Assembly: GCA_019914945.1 (NCBI GenBank)
Contig: CM034099.1
Coordinates: 21,292,704 to 21,356,703 of the forward strand
Reading direction: 5' to 3'
DNA: 64,000 bases
Source of the DNA: Typha latifolia
Taxonomy: Eukaryota > Streptophyta > Magnoliopsida > Poales > Typhaceae
Shown here: one piece after another, positions 46,343 to 59,784 of the stretch
Numbering within the stretch: the first letter of the stretch is position 1
Layout: each line of letters starts with the position of its first letter
Notes under the pieces: generated by a model
The model's database searches: none
Seen by the model: the letters and a program-made list of their open reading frames with translations, nothing else
What the model was told of the DNA's origin: nothing
Made by a program: the position numbers and the translations under genes

Positions 46343-49300
46343 TAGGAATCAGAATATTTGTGTTTTACTCCTCGTAACTCTTCCTCAGCCAAGCTTGGGC
46401 AAAATAGCAGAGCAAATACAAGTATTATTAGTTTAGTATAGTAGCATAGCAAAAATGCATTCTTCGTCATTAATATGTTTGCTCGCGGTAATTGTGGCCT
46501 ATCGGGAGAATCGATGACTGCATCTTTGATGCACTGCTTGTACATCATTTGAGAATTCTTAATTGGCTATTTACAAAGGATTATCCCGGATCTACGACGA
46601 GGTATTGACGGCGATTCTCAAATATCGTAGTAGAACATAATGTGATACGATGAGATAGAATGCAATATATATATACCAATAATATCAACCTTACCAACAG
46701 AAGCAAAGCAGTGTATGTGATCCTTAAGCATATTCAAGTCACAATCTGTATGTTAATATAACTATAGAAGATTTAATTAACATAAAACCACATCATCAAT
46801 CATTAATATTTACTAATTGAATCAAATGAAAGACTCCTAAAATTCGTAGTTGTTATTATTATGGTATGAATTTTGTGCAGCAAATATAGCTGGGGAATTA
46901 AGCAACTCATTTAGCTATAACTCTCAAAATGGAAAAATAAAATAAAATTATTGAAGTTGGATACAAGCTTATAGAGATAACAGTGTGTATATATATATAT
47001 ATATTACTCAATGAGATCAATAATGTGATACACAATTAAAATAAAGAAGGAAATAGCTATTTGCAATCAACAATTTGTCGGCAATAAATAGAAGAAAAGC
47101 AAAGAAATAAATGAGATACAAAATTTTGGTTGCTTCAATATAAAGTTGATTGACTTCTGCCCCAATTTAGTAGCCAAAATTTATTGGCCGGAAAAAGACA
47201 AGGCCAACATTAATTACTTATTACTGTTCATCAGCACTTGTATTATGATTAGTTTCTTTTTTTCATAATAATACGGTAGATAACAAGATTTTAGAATAAT
47301 CATAAGCTCCATAAAATAGCTATAATACCGTAAACCATTAGTAAAATTTAAACTCATAATCTTTATTATAGGCAGATTAAGAATCTTCTACTCAAATAAT
47401 ATGTTAATTAACTTATAAAATTAAGTTAATTGAGTTATTAGACAATGATAAATGTATAGCCGAGTTCTTAGTGCAAGGGATTCTATTCAAACTTAGCAGC
47501 TAAATTTTTGCAGGTAATCCGATTCAGAACTACTCTTGCAATCGATTTGGTGCGACCAATCCACAAGATAGTTCAAAGGAATCGAACGTACGGGCACGCC
47601 CAATGGTTTTGCGGCTGCAATAGCTGCACGACCAACGTGGGGCCCAGTTAGGGGACCAATCATAAACTCGAAGCCAGGTGCCAACCAGATCAGGCCATGT
47701 GGCACCACTGGAACTGAGCTGGAGACCTCATCTTTTTTGGGCCCCCCTGTTAATATATTAGTACTAATGAGCTGGGTAAATCACGCACGGCGTTGCTCTC
47801 GAATAATATAATCAGAACTCCCATTATAACCCATTATATATTATATGTATAAGTTTGACGTTTACGGTGCAAATATGTACATTGCTTAGCATAGGTATTT
47901 GATATTAGACACTATAGATCTAAGTTTATTTTATTAGTAAACCTAAAGTCTGCGTCATTCACGCCTATTGTTGCAATGGCATATAAATACATATCCCCGG
48001 AAAATATTCATCTTTTGATCTTTGTTTGTCTACAAGCATTAAATGCATGCTGTTAATACTTTGAAATACTGCAGTCCTTAACCTATCGCCTAATCCCATG
48101 TCAAGCTTTTGCTTTGGATGATTATTATTATGATGGAAAAATATTATTTATTGAGTTGATGCCCCGTGGTGGGGCGGTGTTTCTCTATCGGTGTAAACGT
48201 TTTTGTATAATGCCCATTTCGACACTCACATCCTTTTTAAAGCGGTATTTTTGAGAGTGTTTGTTGGAGCTCTATTGTTGGATTCTCGAGTCTCAAACTT
48301 TTGTTTGTTGATCCTTTGAACTGGACTACAGATCTCATAGTTTATGAGTATATTAGGTGAATTTCTTTCTATTCTTTCATCATGTTAGTTTTTACGAGCG
48401 AATGCAACCAGTTTAATAAAAGAAAATTAAATAATTTAAAATACTAGTAAGTAAAGATTCTCAAGTATCTGAGGATAAAATTATGCATGATAACCTGAAA
48501 CCATAATTTTTAGGTGCTCACATAGATGTGCCACCCAAAGCATAGGGCATGCTTCCGATGACTACAGTGAAATTAAAACATCCATGTCATGAAAGATCTG
48601 ATGATGTGTTATGAACTTATGGACTAGTGGAAGTGAGTCAATAGGACCTACTTATTTGAACACTATGTCTGTTGACACATGCCATGCCGACAATGGCATA
48701 AGCCGCTGCCAGCCTTCTAACTCCATTCTGATCATCTCATGGACTCTCAATAACAAGAGCACTGCATCTTATATTTCTTTGGAGTGTCTTCTCTTGAGCA
48801 TTCATTGTGGGACACCAATTAAATTTCAATTGACCTAAGAATGACTCAAGTTGGTTACGTCCTGGTTTGAAACTTGGCGTATGATAGATAAGTTAACGAG
48901 CATTTAATTCCCATTCATATCTTGCTTTACATGTGGATGCAGCTGGGTCTGAAGATAACCAATCAATCAACTAAATTGGTAAAATACAAGCTGTCTATAT
49001 TGTTTGATGGACATTTGCTGCTTGACAGTTCATAAGGTTTGTAACTTGATGGCTTTTAATTTGAAGTGTATATTGTCAGATGTCTACTCTCAATCACTAT
49101 TTTGTTCTCCCTTTCCAGGACCACTTACATATGTTATTCAACAAGAACGTAACAAGGAGAAAAGGAAAAAGAAGAAGAAGAAGAAGAAGAAGAAGGAAGA
49201 CTAGATTGGTTTCAAACTAGAAGTCATTGGTTAAATATAATCAAGCCCGAGGAAAAAGGAAACTAATGCAGCAGACTCTGTATCTTATCCCGTCTATTGT

Positions 49301-49889
49301 GGGATAGTATGTTTCAATCATATATTATTTAATGAGTTCTTTTTCTGATCACAATGAAGTGAGGTGGAATCTCTTCCAAAGTCCAAAGCTAATGAATCCC
49401 TGAGTAAATCATGCAGTGTTTATAATGCGCCTTCAAGAATTTATATTAATTTGTGAAATAGACAAATATTGTTATGTGAGATTTCAACCTACTTTCCCTG
49501 ACCTACAACAGCTTGGCAAACAGAATAAGCCCACTAGAACTTAAGCAGAATAATAGGAGCAATCAGAGGCAATGGCAGGAGAAATGTTATGGGCCTTATG
49601 GCATTCAAGCATCACTTTCACCTCACAAGTAAATTTTTTTACAAATTACCATGTTGGTGCTTACATGAAGCCCTTGATTGAATTTACAAGGTCCTGTTTG
49701 CTACATTTTAAATTTATTTGACAAGGGGAGCTTGAAAATTGCCAAAAAGGGGCAGTGAATGACGGCTCCTGGAAGAAGAATAGAATACGTAGGCAATGTT
49801 TGCTTGACGACTTCCAACTGGTAACTTTGATTTATTCAAAACCAAGAACAAAATTTATATCAATTATAAATTGTCAGAATTGACAGCAT
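46343..49889. other. Gene-poor spacer
   Basis: The first 200 bases (to about 46550) may be a second, different organelle-derived piece joined to the rRNA fragment, but I could not identify it. A GC-richer island at 47500-47720 holds a 71-codon minus frame with no recognised product. (GAA)n lies at 49169-49199. Confidence 0.4.
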
Positions 49890-52606
49890 TCATTCACCCT
49901 TGGCTGAAAAGATTTCTTGCAAGAAACTGTAAAGTTCGTCTGCCACTGCTAAGGGATACTCTTCTTGTGGCAAAAGAGCTCCTGGAACCTCTACAAATTT
50001 GCTGACACCTTTGGCACCTTTAAGAGCATCCATCTCAGCCTTGGACCTCTTAGGAGAGCTTGCAGTTGACACTACCAGAACTGGAATCTCTCCATCTAAT
50101 TCAGCAAATAGTTTGAGAAACTCTTCCCGAGATTTAACAGGGTCAAGAAGGCCTGTCAGGAATGCAGCAGGCACATATCGAGCGCCTTTTCTTTTTGTCA
50201 ATTCATATCTGCTCTCAACAATGCTTGGAGTCACATTGTCAGGATTTGCATAAACATGGGACTTGTACTGTGATTGGATCGCCTTTTCATTGCTCACGAG
50301 CACATTGTACATCATCCAACCAACAGCCGGTGCCCTTAGAGTGCCTCTCAGAAGACCATACCTATTGACAATTGGAAATGAAGATTTCCGATACTGAGAA
50401 ATCCTCAATGGGTATAAACAGAATAAAGCTATCTCCTTTCAGTCGAAGGAACCTTAATCAATAATCAAGAAGTGATAGCTCTCGGAAATCAAGTTATAGA
50501 ATCTTAGCAATTTTATATTTCATATAGATCTATAGCCTTTAGTAAGAAGTGTTTCTTTGATCTTTGGTTCTAAAAGCAGCTGAATATTTGAAGGATTCCC
50601 ACTTTGCTAAAACCAGTAATTCCTCCCACCAAGTCTAGGAACTTGGTCTCAGTTTTTGTCAAAACAATATCATATTTAGCTGGACTAACTTCAATTTTTA
50701 CTATGTTTGGCTTTCAAACATTTTCCAAGTACTACCAGAGTACTAGAGGCTATGTTCTATCAATAAAAAAGAGTTATCTGTTAAATAGTTGAAAAACCTG
50801 TTCCATTACTATTTCCTTCAACCAACAAAGATGAACATTCATGCCAATATAAACTACCAGCAATTGTAAGTGAGTACCTTGACTCCATGTCAGAACTTCG
50901 TCCAAAGACAATAGGAAGGGGACCAGCCCAAGTAGGTGCAACAGCTGCCACAACTGATGGCTTGACAAGACCCTTTCCAGCTGCACGAAGTGCTATAGTA
51001 GCTGCATGACCTCCTCCAAAAATTATCAACTCGCCACCTATTCAATTGCAGAAAATAGTAATAATAAATAATTTTCAAGAGGGAAAAATAAAAGCTCGCA
51101 GTAGATAATTTTGACAATCAATAAAGACCAAGAAAATTTTGTAGTAATTTTATAAACACATATTTCTAGACCAACACTTTTGCATACACATAAAGGTACA
51201 GAGATGGAGGTATCATAGCCAAGCATCCATGAAGTTTCTGATAAGCTCGTGAAGGAATCATTGTCGAGGATGGGAATATGTCAGCAAATTATCTACAGTA
51301 AGAAGCAGCTATTCCCCCCTTATCCTTCTAGTATTAAGAGTCTGAACCAGGCATAATAATAATTAATGTTGATCAAGGACCTCGATTTTTTTAGCACCAT
51401 ATGACTTTGCTAGTTGGGTTGATGAGAAATAGAAACCATAATCGAACAGGAATATGTCACAAATACTTTGGAGATGGACAGTAAAATTTTATTGCCTAGT
51501 GGTACGTGCAAATTGAGGTTATCTGTCCAGAATTTCAATCATTTTGACTTATCATATATGGATGATTGGCAGGAATATAGGGATTAATGGCTTAAATAGT
51601 GAAAACAAGACACATGGAAAGTTGTAGTAACTGTAAGGGGGTAGGGAAGCATGCAAAACATCATACCACATATTGTTATCTTGGATGACTGTAAGAATAA
51701 CACTTGGGTATAAACTTACAAGTCTTTGATTTGGGTGATCCTGAATAATATAACTATGACTGCATAGGACAAAGAACAAAGAAATCTGTTACCTGAATAT
51801 GCCAATGGACTATCTGGTGCACTAATAAATTGAACCAAGAAATTCTCCATGACATCAGAATTATAGTTCAGTGTCGGCCTGTCTGAATAACCCAAACCAG
51901 GCCAATCAACAATTGTAGCACGGCAACGGACGTCTCCTTCTCGTGCCACAATATCCTTAGCAACAGTCCTCCATTCATCCACGGTGCTAACATCAGAAAT
52001 TGTGGGTATCATGAGAATGTTTTTCACATTCTCGGCAGTGTCCTTCTCATGTTCCTCATAATAAACATTGACTGAATTCCCTTCAAATGTCCATTGCCAC
52101 TTACCATTCTAAAAGAGGCATGTAAATGCAAATCAAAAAGTGCATGTAACTATGGTTAAGGAACATTCTAGTGAAACAAAATTGCTGCTTGGTTATATAT
52201 AAATGAAGAAACAGAAGTAAGAAACTCATAAAGATTAAAGCTTTTCATTGAGCAAAGCTTGAAAAATGTCAAGATTAGTACTTTTCATATAATTCATCTT
52301 TTTGCGCACTCTCGCAACCACATGACCAATCCAATTCAAAATGTTCCAATAATTTCGTGATGCAAAATTAGATCCAAGAGTCACCTGACCCTTTAAGTAA
52401 TTCTACAAGCAGAACATAGTAGAGGCCAAGAAAATTTTTACCTTTGAGGAAGCAGAAGGCTTCTCTACGACGGCGGAGGCATTGGAAGGACCGAGAGAAG
52501 AAGAGATGCATCGGATCCGAAAAGGCGATCGAGCGCGGGAGAGCAGGGCGACGCGAGATAAGCTCGCGGGGGCGAGAGAGAGGAACATTGAAGAGCAATG
52601 CGCCAT
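49890..52606 (-). CDS. Alpha/beta-hydrolase-fold protein, probably plastid-targeted, lacking the nucleophile serine
   Basis: A 370-residue protein in four exons: 52442-52606, 51793-52108, 50878-51037 and 49890-50361 (all GT-AG, in phase). Residues 1-55 are Ser/Ala/Arg-rich with few acidic residues, as in a chloroplast transit peptide. The hydrolase-fold core follows: ILMIPTISDVSTVDEWR, the strand and turn ATIVDWPGLGYSDRP, then the nucleophile elbow, which reads IIFGGGHAAT (G168-A172) where active hydrolases have G-x-S-x-G. Later come APTWAGPLPIVFGR, YGLLRGTLRAPAVGW, SRYELTKRKGARYVPAAFL and the end VPGALLPQEEYP. Because Ser is absent at the elbow, I do not assign catalysis. The rest of the sequence is well kept and clearly coding. 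I recall related uncharacterised plant proteins but no experimental function. Confidence 0.9.
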
Positions 52607-54929
52607 GGAAGGAGGAAATCGTGGGTTAGGTCTCGGGTTAGAGGAGAGGAGGAGAAGAAAGCAGCGGGCACTAGAAGAAGAAGTAGAAAGATATTTGATT
52701 CGGCTTCACTTCCATTTTTCTCTCTTCCTTCACGTTTACTTTTCTCGTTGACTAGAAGCCACAAAAGTTCGGTATTTAATGTCCAGAAAAAGAAAAAATG
52801 TAGAGGTTTTTTTTTTTTTTTCCACATATCTATTCATAATATTATAATTATATCAATATTTGTAATCAAATTATCATATTGAATCAAATATACTAATCTC
52901 TGTTATCCATTATTTGTGGCAATAATATGACTAACTTATAACCAATTATATAGATCAGAAGTTTATTCTACTTGTGGAGGAAGGAGCTCAAAAATTATAA
53001 TTCTTACTGATTTAATTATGTAATATACAAATCTTTATAATCTCTTTTGTTCGATTCTTAGTTTTGGGTTGACTTAGATATAGATATATTAATTCTGATA
53101 GGCTCAAGCTTGAAATAATTACTCTGTTTTTAGCCCCCAAATTTAGGTAATTAGTAGTTAAACCCAAACTCGACGCACCTATGCTCAATTGATTAGGCTC
53201 GACCCTCTCTACTCACATCCATGTCAAGTGCTAAGTTACATAGCTATGAGACTAATACAAGATTATATTTGAATTATAGTTTTAAATATTACAAAATAGA
53301 TATATTAAATATTATAATATGTCAGATTGGATCATTGGAGTTGTAATCAAGTCCAAGTCTGGCCCAATTACATATGAGTCTTGTAATTTAAATCTGGCCG
53401 AAGTAGCTGGGCGTCTTCGTTCTTAGGTAGGCCTTCACTATTTTATGTAAAACTTTTGTCATCGTCCACCTCACAGTTCTCTAAGTCTTGCTCTCCATCG
53501 TTGTCGATTTCTCACCTCACCACTACCTTCTCCATAACCTCCTTTTCTCATTATCGTCATTTTCTCATTCTAGGATCTTCTCACCTCATCATCGTCCTCT
53601 GCATAGTCTCCCCTGCTACTATTCAAATTTCTGGCCTTTACGTCGAGTGTGACTTTGCTTGCTATCCATCCTCCTTCCCTCCCTGGCTCCAAACGCCATT
53701 GTCATTGTTGCCTACGCCAATTGCCTTCGAGGCTAGCTACTCTTATTCTCGCCTGCCTTGGCTTCGCCATAAGCTCTAGCTCCCTCACCTTGCCGTTAAG
53801 GACTCCTGCATTGGCATGGACTGACTCTTCTCCTCCCTCTGTTTTATTTTATCCATTTATATGTATGTATGTATGTGGATGTATGCGTAGGATTCACCCA
53901 CACCCTCTTCCATCTCTTCCTCCCCACTCGATTGATTTCGTTATCTTAGCTTTCTGTTTCTTTGCTTGGTTTCGCATGTCTGTGTGAGCATGCGTTTCAA
54001 CCAGAACTATATAGAGCTCTGTATTCTAAGACTCATTGTTTTGTCGGTTTGTTGTGATGTTGCATTTGATTAAATAGGAGGATTGTTTTTATAGTTGCCA
54101 ACTTGTAATCAATTGTTTGGAGCATTTATTAGTCCATGGATTAAAAAGAAAAAAAGGGGAACATAAACGAACGACAAATAGGAGGAAAATAAAATTTCCC
54201 CACCAAACAATCCATGATCCATCACAACTAACCGTTCACCAACGTGACCATGGGCTTCACGTTGTGAGGAGAAGCCCAACTTTAAGTTGGTCACTCTAAA
54301 ATTAGAATCCCATGATACCAAACTACTTATCAAATTTGATGAACCAAACTTGAAATTATTAATAGCTTCGGTCTTGTCGTCACATCTAATCTATACGCGT
54401 AAGGTAGAGTAGTTAATTGAAAGATATAACTATTTTTTTTTTAATAGACCTAGTTCTTTTTTCCTCGTTCCAAAGCTAACGTCAAAATTTGACGTTTTGT
54501 AGTTCATATTTTTTTTTTAAAATAAGTTTGAAACGTTCAAAATGCAAATCAACTCAATGATTTTTACAAAACCCCTCATTTTCCAACTTTTTATCTTAGA
54601 AAAATAAAGCATTCTAGTTTTTTATATTAAAAATAATGTTGGTAGATAGTTGCAAATATATGTTAGACCTACAACTACAAGCGGTCAAATGATACAAATA
54701 AAAATATGGAAAAGATAAATCTAAATTTGGTTAGAGAATAATAAATGAGCTCATCCTTACTATTCCACCAAACTATATATATCTATTTGCCTTTTGGAGT
54801 CATAAAATTTTAAAAAAAAACACCCATAATAAGAACAAAAATAACCTTCTCTACGCGCTCAATTTGTCCCTTCTATGCTACATTCCATTTTGCATTAAAT
54901 ATTTATTCGGATTTTGCCGGTCACAGCCT

Positions 54930-54966
<37 letters not shown>

Positions 54967-56269
54967 TAAATTGGGTGAGATTTTTTTTTTTTTATACTGG
55001 TCCAATTTCTTTAACCTAACCTAAGCCAAGCAAAGCTAAAATAGTGGTCCTATAAAGGGGGCCATAGTTTATTGGACTCTAGCATTTGAAGCTTAACTTT
55101 ATTCAAAGTGGAGCAAAATTTTTGAAGGCACTACTACTAGGTCTGGAATTTTGAAGGCAAGTTTCCGTGTTGTTCGGTTTAATTAAGGACAAGATAAGTG
55201 CTTGATGGTATGTTCTTCTAGACCTTAATGTCGTATTGGAAACAAAATAAAGATGTGGAGAAACGAATTTCCACACGGTTTTCTCAATCTGATTTCTTAC
55301 TTAGATACTTAAGATCAAAGTCATCTAATTTCATATACGGTAGTTAGTTTGAGACTTCCTAACTACCCATTGTGTTTACTTTTTGAAATGTTGAAGTAAG
55401 TAAATTACTACTCTCAGTATATTTATTTCGGCATAAGTTCTCATATCTTTGTTGCGGATTGAATAACTATAAGTATAAGTCTCCGTTAATGGTTGAGCAC
55501 TTAAGTTAAAATTTGCGTAAAAAGTGCAGAGAGAGGAAGTCGCTTTTGTTGACCTATGGGAATTAGGTGTATGAATATTAAACATGGATTAATAAGTGCA
55601 CAACCTCATGACTAAATTAATTACGTGAAGAGTGCAAAAGAGAATCTATCTTTCATTGTCAGGAAGGATATTTTTCCATTTCTTGCGACGCATTCCAAAC
55701 TTCTAAAATTTTCTCAAATGCAGCCATTTAGTTCGAAACATACACATTACTTTTCTTGCATCATCGGATCTGGAATTGCATGCTAGTTTGCATCAAAAGA
55801 CATGACAGGATGAGACTTTTGATCCTAAGACCGACCTCCATTTTTGCAAGAATTATTGTGTTTCTGGATGTACGACTTGTCTTTTTATCACCGCGTGGTA
55901 TTATTTATACGTCGTTCTCACGGTGGACCATTGCAAAAATGACCCTAAGTTGCAACCAAGGCCGGCCGTCCATTTTTGAGCCGAAGATACCAGCACGAAA
56001 CACGCAAATTGGGACAAATTAATCCAATAAATACAAGTTTATTAACAAGTAATCGATTATTATTGCTCTTGGATTACTACGACAACTTGAGTTTGTTTAT
56101 GCAAGTAGGTGGTCTAATAATAATTTCAACTTGCAAATAAAAACGTAACGTAGAAATGTTATAGAGGCTTGTATTAACTTCCCAAAAAGTTGCATTAATG
56201 GAGTCATCAAGCCACCATTTATCTCTACTGTGAAATTATTGGGAAGCTATTGGCCTAGTCATCTTTCCA
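52607..56269. other. Spacer between hydrolase-fold and DUF1666 genes
   Basis: Promoter side of the minus-strand hydrolase-fold gene, then AT-rich DNA. A pyrimidine-rich stretch at 53450-53990 opens two overlapping frames by composition (Ser/Thr/Phe-rich, no motif). A pure 30-base A tract lies at 54931-54960. Confidence 0.45.
54931..54960. repeat. Poly(A) tract, 30 A
   Basis: Thirty consecutive A. It could be the tail of an old retroposed sequence, but no recognisable body precedes it. Confidence 0.9.
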
Positions 56270-56276
56270 TATAAAT
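56270..56276 (+). promoter_or_regulatory. TATA box of the DUF1666 gene
   Basis: TATAAAT lies about 410 bases before the first ATG, predicting a leader of about 380 bases. Confidence 0.45.
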
Positions 56277-56681
56277 CCACTATCCTCTAAAACACTTGGC
56301 AGAAAAGAACACACCACCGGTTAAACGGAAATTTCGCCTAATTAGTTAAGAAATTTATAACAGCCCAAGAGATTTTTAAGCAATCCAATACAAGTCACTA
56401 ATCGCCAAGTGGGTTTCCAATTTGTCTTCAACACCTTCGATTTCTTAAAAACCATCCTATCTCGTCAATCTGGTGGGACTTCCACCTCCCTCGTCGACAT
56501 GTTTCATGACCAAGATTCATCACAATCCTTCAGTTTGAATCATTCTCTACTTTCGTGATGTTGTATAGGTGGAGAGTCGATTTAAGCTGCAGAATTCCAA
56601 CCCGAAATATCGAGGGAGAATCTAGTTTTGATTTGTTCCATGATTGCTTCAGAGTGAATTCAGGGTGGTTGTGCTGCAGCT

Positions 56682-59600
56682 ATGGATGTTGGAGGAGCGG
56701 CTTCAAGTGACATCACCCTTTTGGGTTCTACATCTAAGAAGCCACTGGGTGGAATTCTTTTGGCAAAGATGGTTTTTTTACTGAGTTCCTCATGGTTTTG
56801 GATTACCACTTCTGTGATGATTTGTATCAGTTTCTTAGCCAGATATCTCTTCAGGTAATCAAAAGATCTCTGAAAGCAAATTGTATAGTTTAATTCTGAA
56901 TTTATGGTTTGTTATCTATCTCCTTTTTGTCGTAGAATCAAGACTGCAAATGGCGTTCAGGAAGCTGTAGACCAGGCGGCGGCGGCGGCGGCGGCAGCAG
57001 CAGCAGCGGCAGATGAGTTGCAGATGAGGAATTATGATCTTATTGCCAAGGATGAGGATGAGACGCACACTTTCAGCTTTAAGTTTGAGTATCAGATCCC
57101 TGAACATCCGAGGGAGAGTTGCGAACAGTTAGTTGTCGAAAAGGATGAACCACCGCCGCCGGCAGCGGCGGCGGCGGCAAGTATTCATAAGTACCGGTTT
57201 TTGTCTGAAAAGGATTTCAGTGGATTTATCGAAGAGCCAGAAGCCATGACAGTTTGTGTTCAGGAATCTTACATCAAGCAAGAAGTAAACAAGTTGGATA
57301 CCGCCTTTTTGTCTGTAAAAGATACTCAGCAGCTAGCCAGTGAGGAATCTGATGCTGAAGATGTTCAGCAAAGCCCAGATGGTTACACTTTCAAGTCAGT
57401 ACATGAGCTTGATGAGTCCAAAGAATTGATGCCAGATAAATTCAAGGTATCCAACGCCTTATCTGAGGAGAGAGAAGTAATAGGACGAATGAGGTTCTTG
57501 TCGGAGGAATTCTCAGGCGCCGACATTTCAGATTCTGAGTCTAGTTTCAGCGATGGTTACTCCGTGAAGGACCTCGTCGTGGATTCAGACAGTGATTGTT
57601 TCTTGTCAGACAGGGATTTCGTTAGATATGAGCTTGAATCAGATACTACAGAGGCTTCATTGAATCTGACAAGATATAAAATAGAGCTAACAGAAGATAT
57701 CCGACAGTTGGAAGAAGCCCGGCTGCAATCATTTTACAGTTCTGATACAGAATCAGCTGATTCTAGGAATCAGCTTATGTATATCAACAACAAGATCAGC
57801 TCTGCAGGCAATTACTATGATGAGGTTTTGTCGTCGAACAACGATACGTCTGAAAATGTTTCTGAAGAGCTGATATTGGATTCAGGGGATGAACCAAAGG
57901 AAGTTGAAGAATTACAAGAAACAAACATGACAGGTACAAGGTCTCTGCAGACAGAACTTACTGATTCCAGCGACGATGATGAGTTGAATAATATTAAGAA
58001 GGACACCATTACCAATGAGGATGAGGATTTAGGTGGAAAGAACAACACAGAAAATACCCAAGTGGTTCAGGAGGTCAATCTTGTCACCAGTACTGATGGC
58101 CTCCTGAAATCAACCAATGGATCGGCACAAGAAAATGCAAGTCTATCGGTAAAAGATTCAGATGACGGAACGAAAACAATAGAGAATGACATCAAGAAGC
58201 CAAAAGAAAAAGGGTGGAAGGATTTGGACGACGACGAGGTTGACGATGGACTGGAGTCACTGTGGGAGCACCAGGAGCTGATAGAACAGCTAAAGATGGA
58301 GCTGAAGAAAGCGAGAGCGATCGGTCTCCCTACAATCATGGAAGAATCAGAGAGCCCAAAGACGATCGAAGATTTGAAGCCATGGAAGATTGAGGACAAG
58401 TTCTTGCGCGAAGATCCAATGGATGAGTTGCACAAGTTCTACAAGAGCTACAGAGAGAGGATGAGGAAGCTTGATATACTGAATTATCAAAAGATGTATG
58501 CAATGGGTATGTCTTAACTCTCATTCTCTTTTCATAGTTTCCCTCCTTGACATTGCTTATTTATTTATTAATTTTCTTTCAAACAGCCAAAGAGACAATC
58601 TTGTAATGCGTGCAATTAATTTTAGCTGATTCCAGGACATTCAGAATAACTAGTACAATCTTATTCAATTGATGACAGGCTTTCTCCAAGTGAAGGATCC
58701 TCTCCAATCCATGAGTTCGCAAAAGCCTCTCCTTCCAACTGTGACATCCATTCTATCACAAAAATTTTGGCCTCGTCGCCGTAGGCCCACAGATGATCCG
58801 TCAGAGAAGTTCATCAGGGAGCTGAGATGCGACTTAGAGATGGTGTACGTCGGGCAAATATGCCTTTCATGGGAATTTCTCCGATGGCAGTATGAAAAAG
58901 CTCAAGAGATGCCGGAATCCGACCCTTACAGGAGCTATCAGTATAACCAAGTGGCTGGAGAATTCCAACAGTTTCAAGTGATAGTGCAAAGGTTCATTGA
59001 GAATGAGTCCTTTCAAGGCCCCAGGCTACCAAACTATGTCAAAAATCGTTGCGTTCTTCGCAACCTTCTGCAAGTACCTGTCATAAAAGGTAGATCAGAT
59101 GCTGAATTCATCGACTTGCGAATAGTATATCCCTTTAATGAGGCACATCAACTTCTGACCTACAAATTGCTTAATTATCTATATTACAGAGGATTGCTTG
59201 AAGGACAAAATGGAGGAACAACGCAAAGGTAGTATTGCTATCACGAGTGAAGATCTGGAAGACGCCATGGAGGAGTCGATAAACGTCTTCTGGGAGTTTG
59301 TTAAGGCAGACAAAGATGAAACTCCCGGGCTTCTCAAGGGTTTGTTAGCTGCTCAAGTCGAACTCCAAGAACCGTCAGATTACCAGTTCATGATGCACAT
59401 CCAATCTATCTTGCAGAAGGTGAGCATATTGGTCTCCTAACTTTTTTTTTAAAAAAAAAAATTTAAATTAGCATCAGCATCTTTAGAGAAAGCTGATCAG
59501 GTGAATGTCGATTCAATTTTCAAATGCTGCAGAAAGAGAAGAAATTGAAGGACATTCTGCGGACTGGTAACTGCTTAGTGAAGAAGTTCAAAAAGCCTAA

Positions 59601-59784
59601 AGAAGATAGATCAAATCAAGACCTCTTCTTCTCTCAAGTAGACCTGAAGTTGGTGTCCAGGGTACTCAAGATGCCGCGAATTACTAGCGAACAGCTGCTC
59701 TGGTGTCACAAAAAAATGAGCAAGATCACCTTTGCAGAGAGAAAGATCCACAGGGAGCCTTCATTTTTGTTATTCCCTTGCTGA
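56682..59784 (+). CDS. DUF1666 protein with N-terminal membrane anchor (878 aa)
   Basis: A plant protein family of unknown function (DUF1666). Exons are 56682-56854, 56936-58506, 58679-59089, 59190-59419 and 59533-59784, all in phase with GT-AG. The first exon (start MDVGGAASSD) contributes one membrane segment at about residues 31-56. A long acidic, Ser/Glu-rich, probably disordered region follows, starting with a 12-Ala tract from GCG/GCA repeats (about residues 72-83) and a second Ala tract near 150. The conserved part starts near residue 480 (DDGLESLWEHQELIEQLKME), through LDILNYQKMYAMGFLQ, LEMVYVGQICLSWEFLRWQY, RFIENESFQGPR and YVKNRCVLRNLLQVPVI. After the fourth exon it ends with MEESINVFWEFVKADKD and the RVLKMPRITSEQLLWCHKKM block. 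Intron 3 is only 100 bases (59090-59189) and is open in one frame, so retention would replace the C-terminus. Confidence 0.93.

Noticed and set aside
46177..46548. 123-codon minus-strand frame
   Set aside because: Half of it is antisense to the 23S rRNA fragment and the rest shows no motif.
47493..47708. 71-codon minus frame in a GC-richer island
   Set aside because: No family recognised, no supporting exon or promoter; left as part of the spacer.
53456..53987. Overlapping plus-strand frames rich in Ser, Phe and Leu
   Set aside because: Pyrimidine-rich DNA opens frames by chance; no conserved motif, splice pattern or promoter seen.
57815..58435. Minus-strand Ser-rich frames opposite DUF1666
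   Set aside because: Antisense of the acidic Glu/Asp/Ser region; the plus frame is continuous and conserved.
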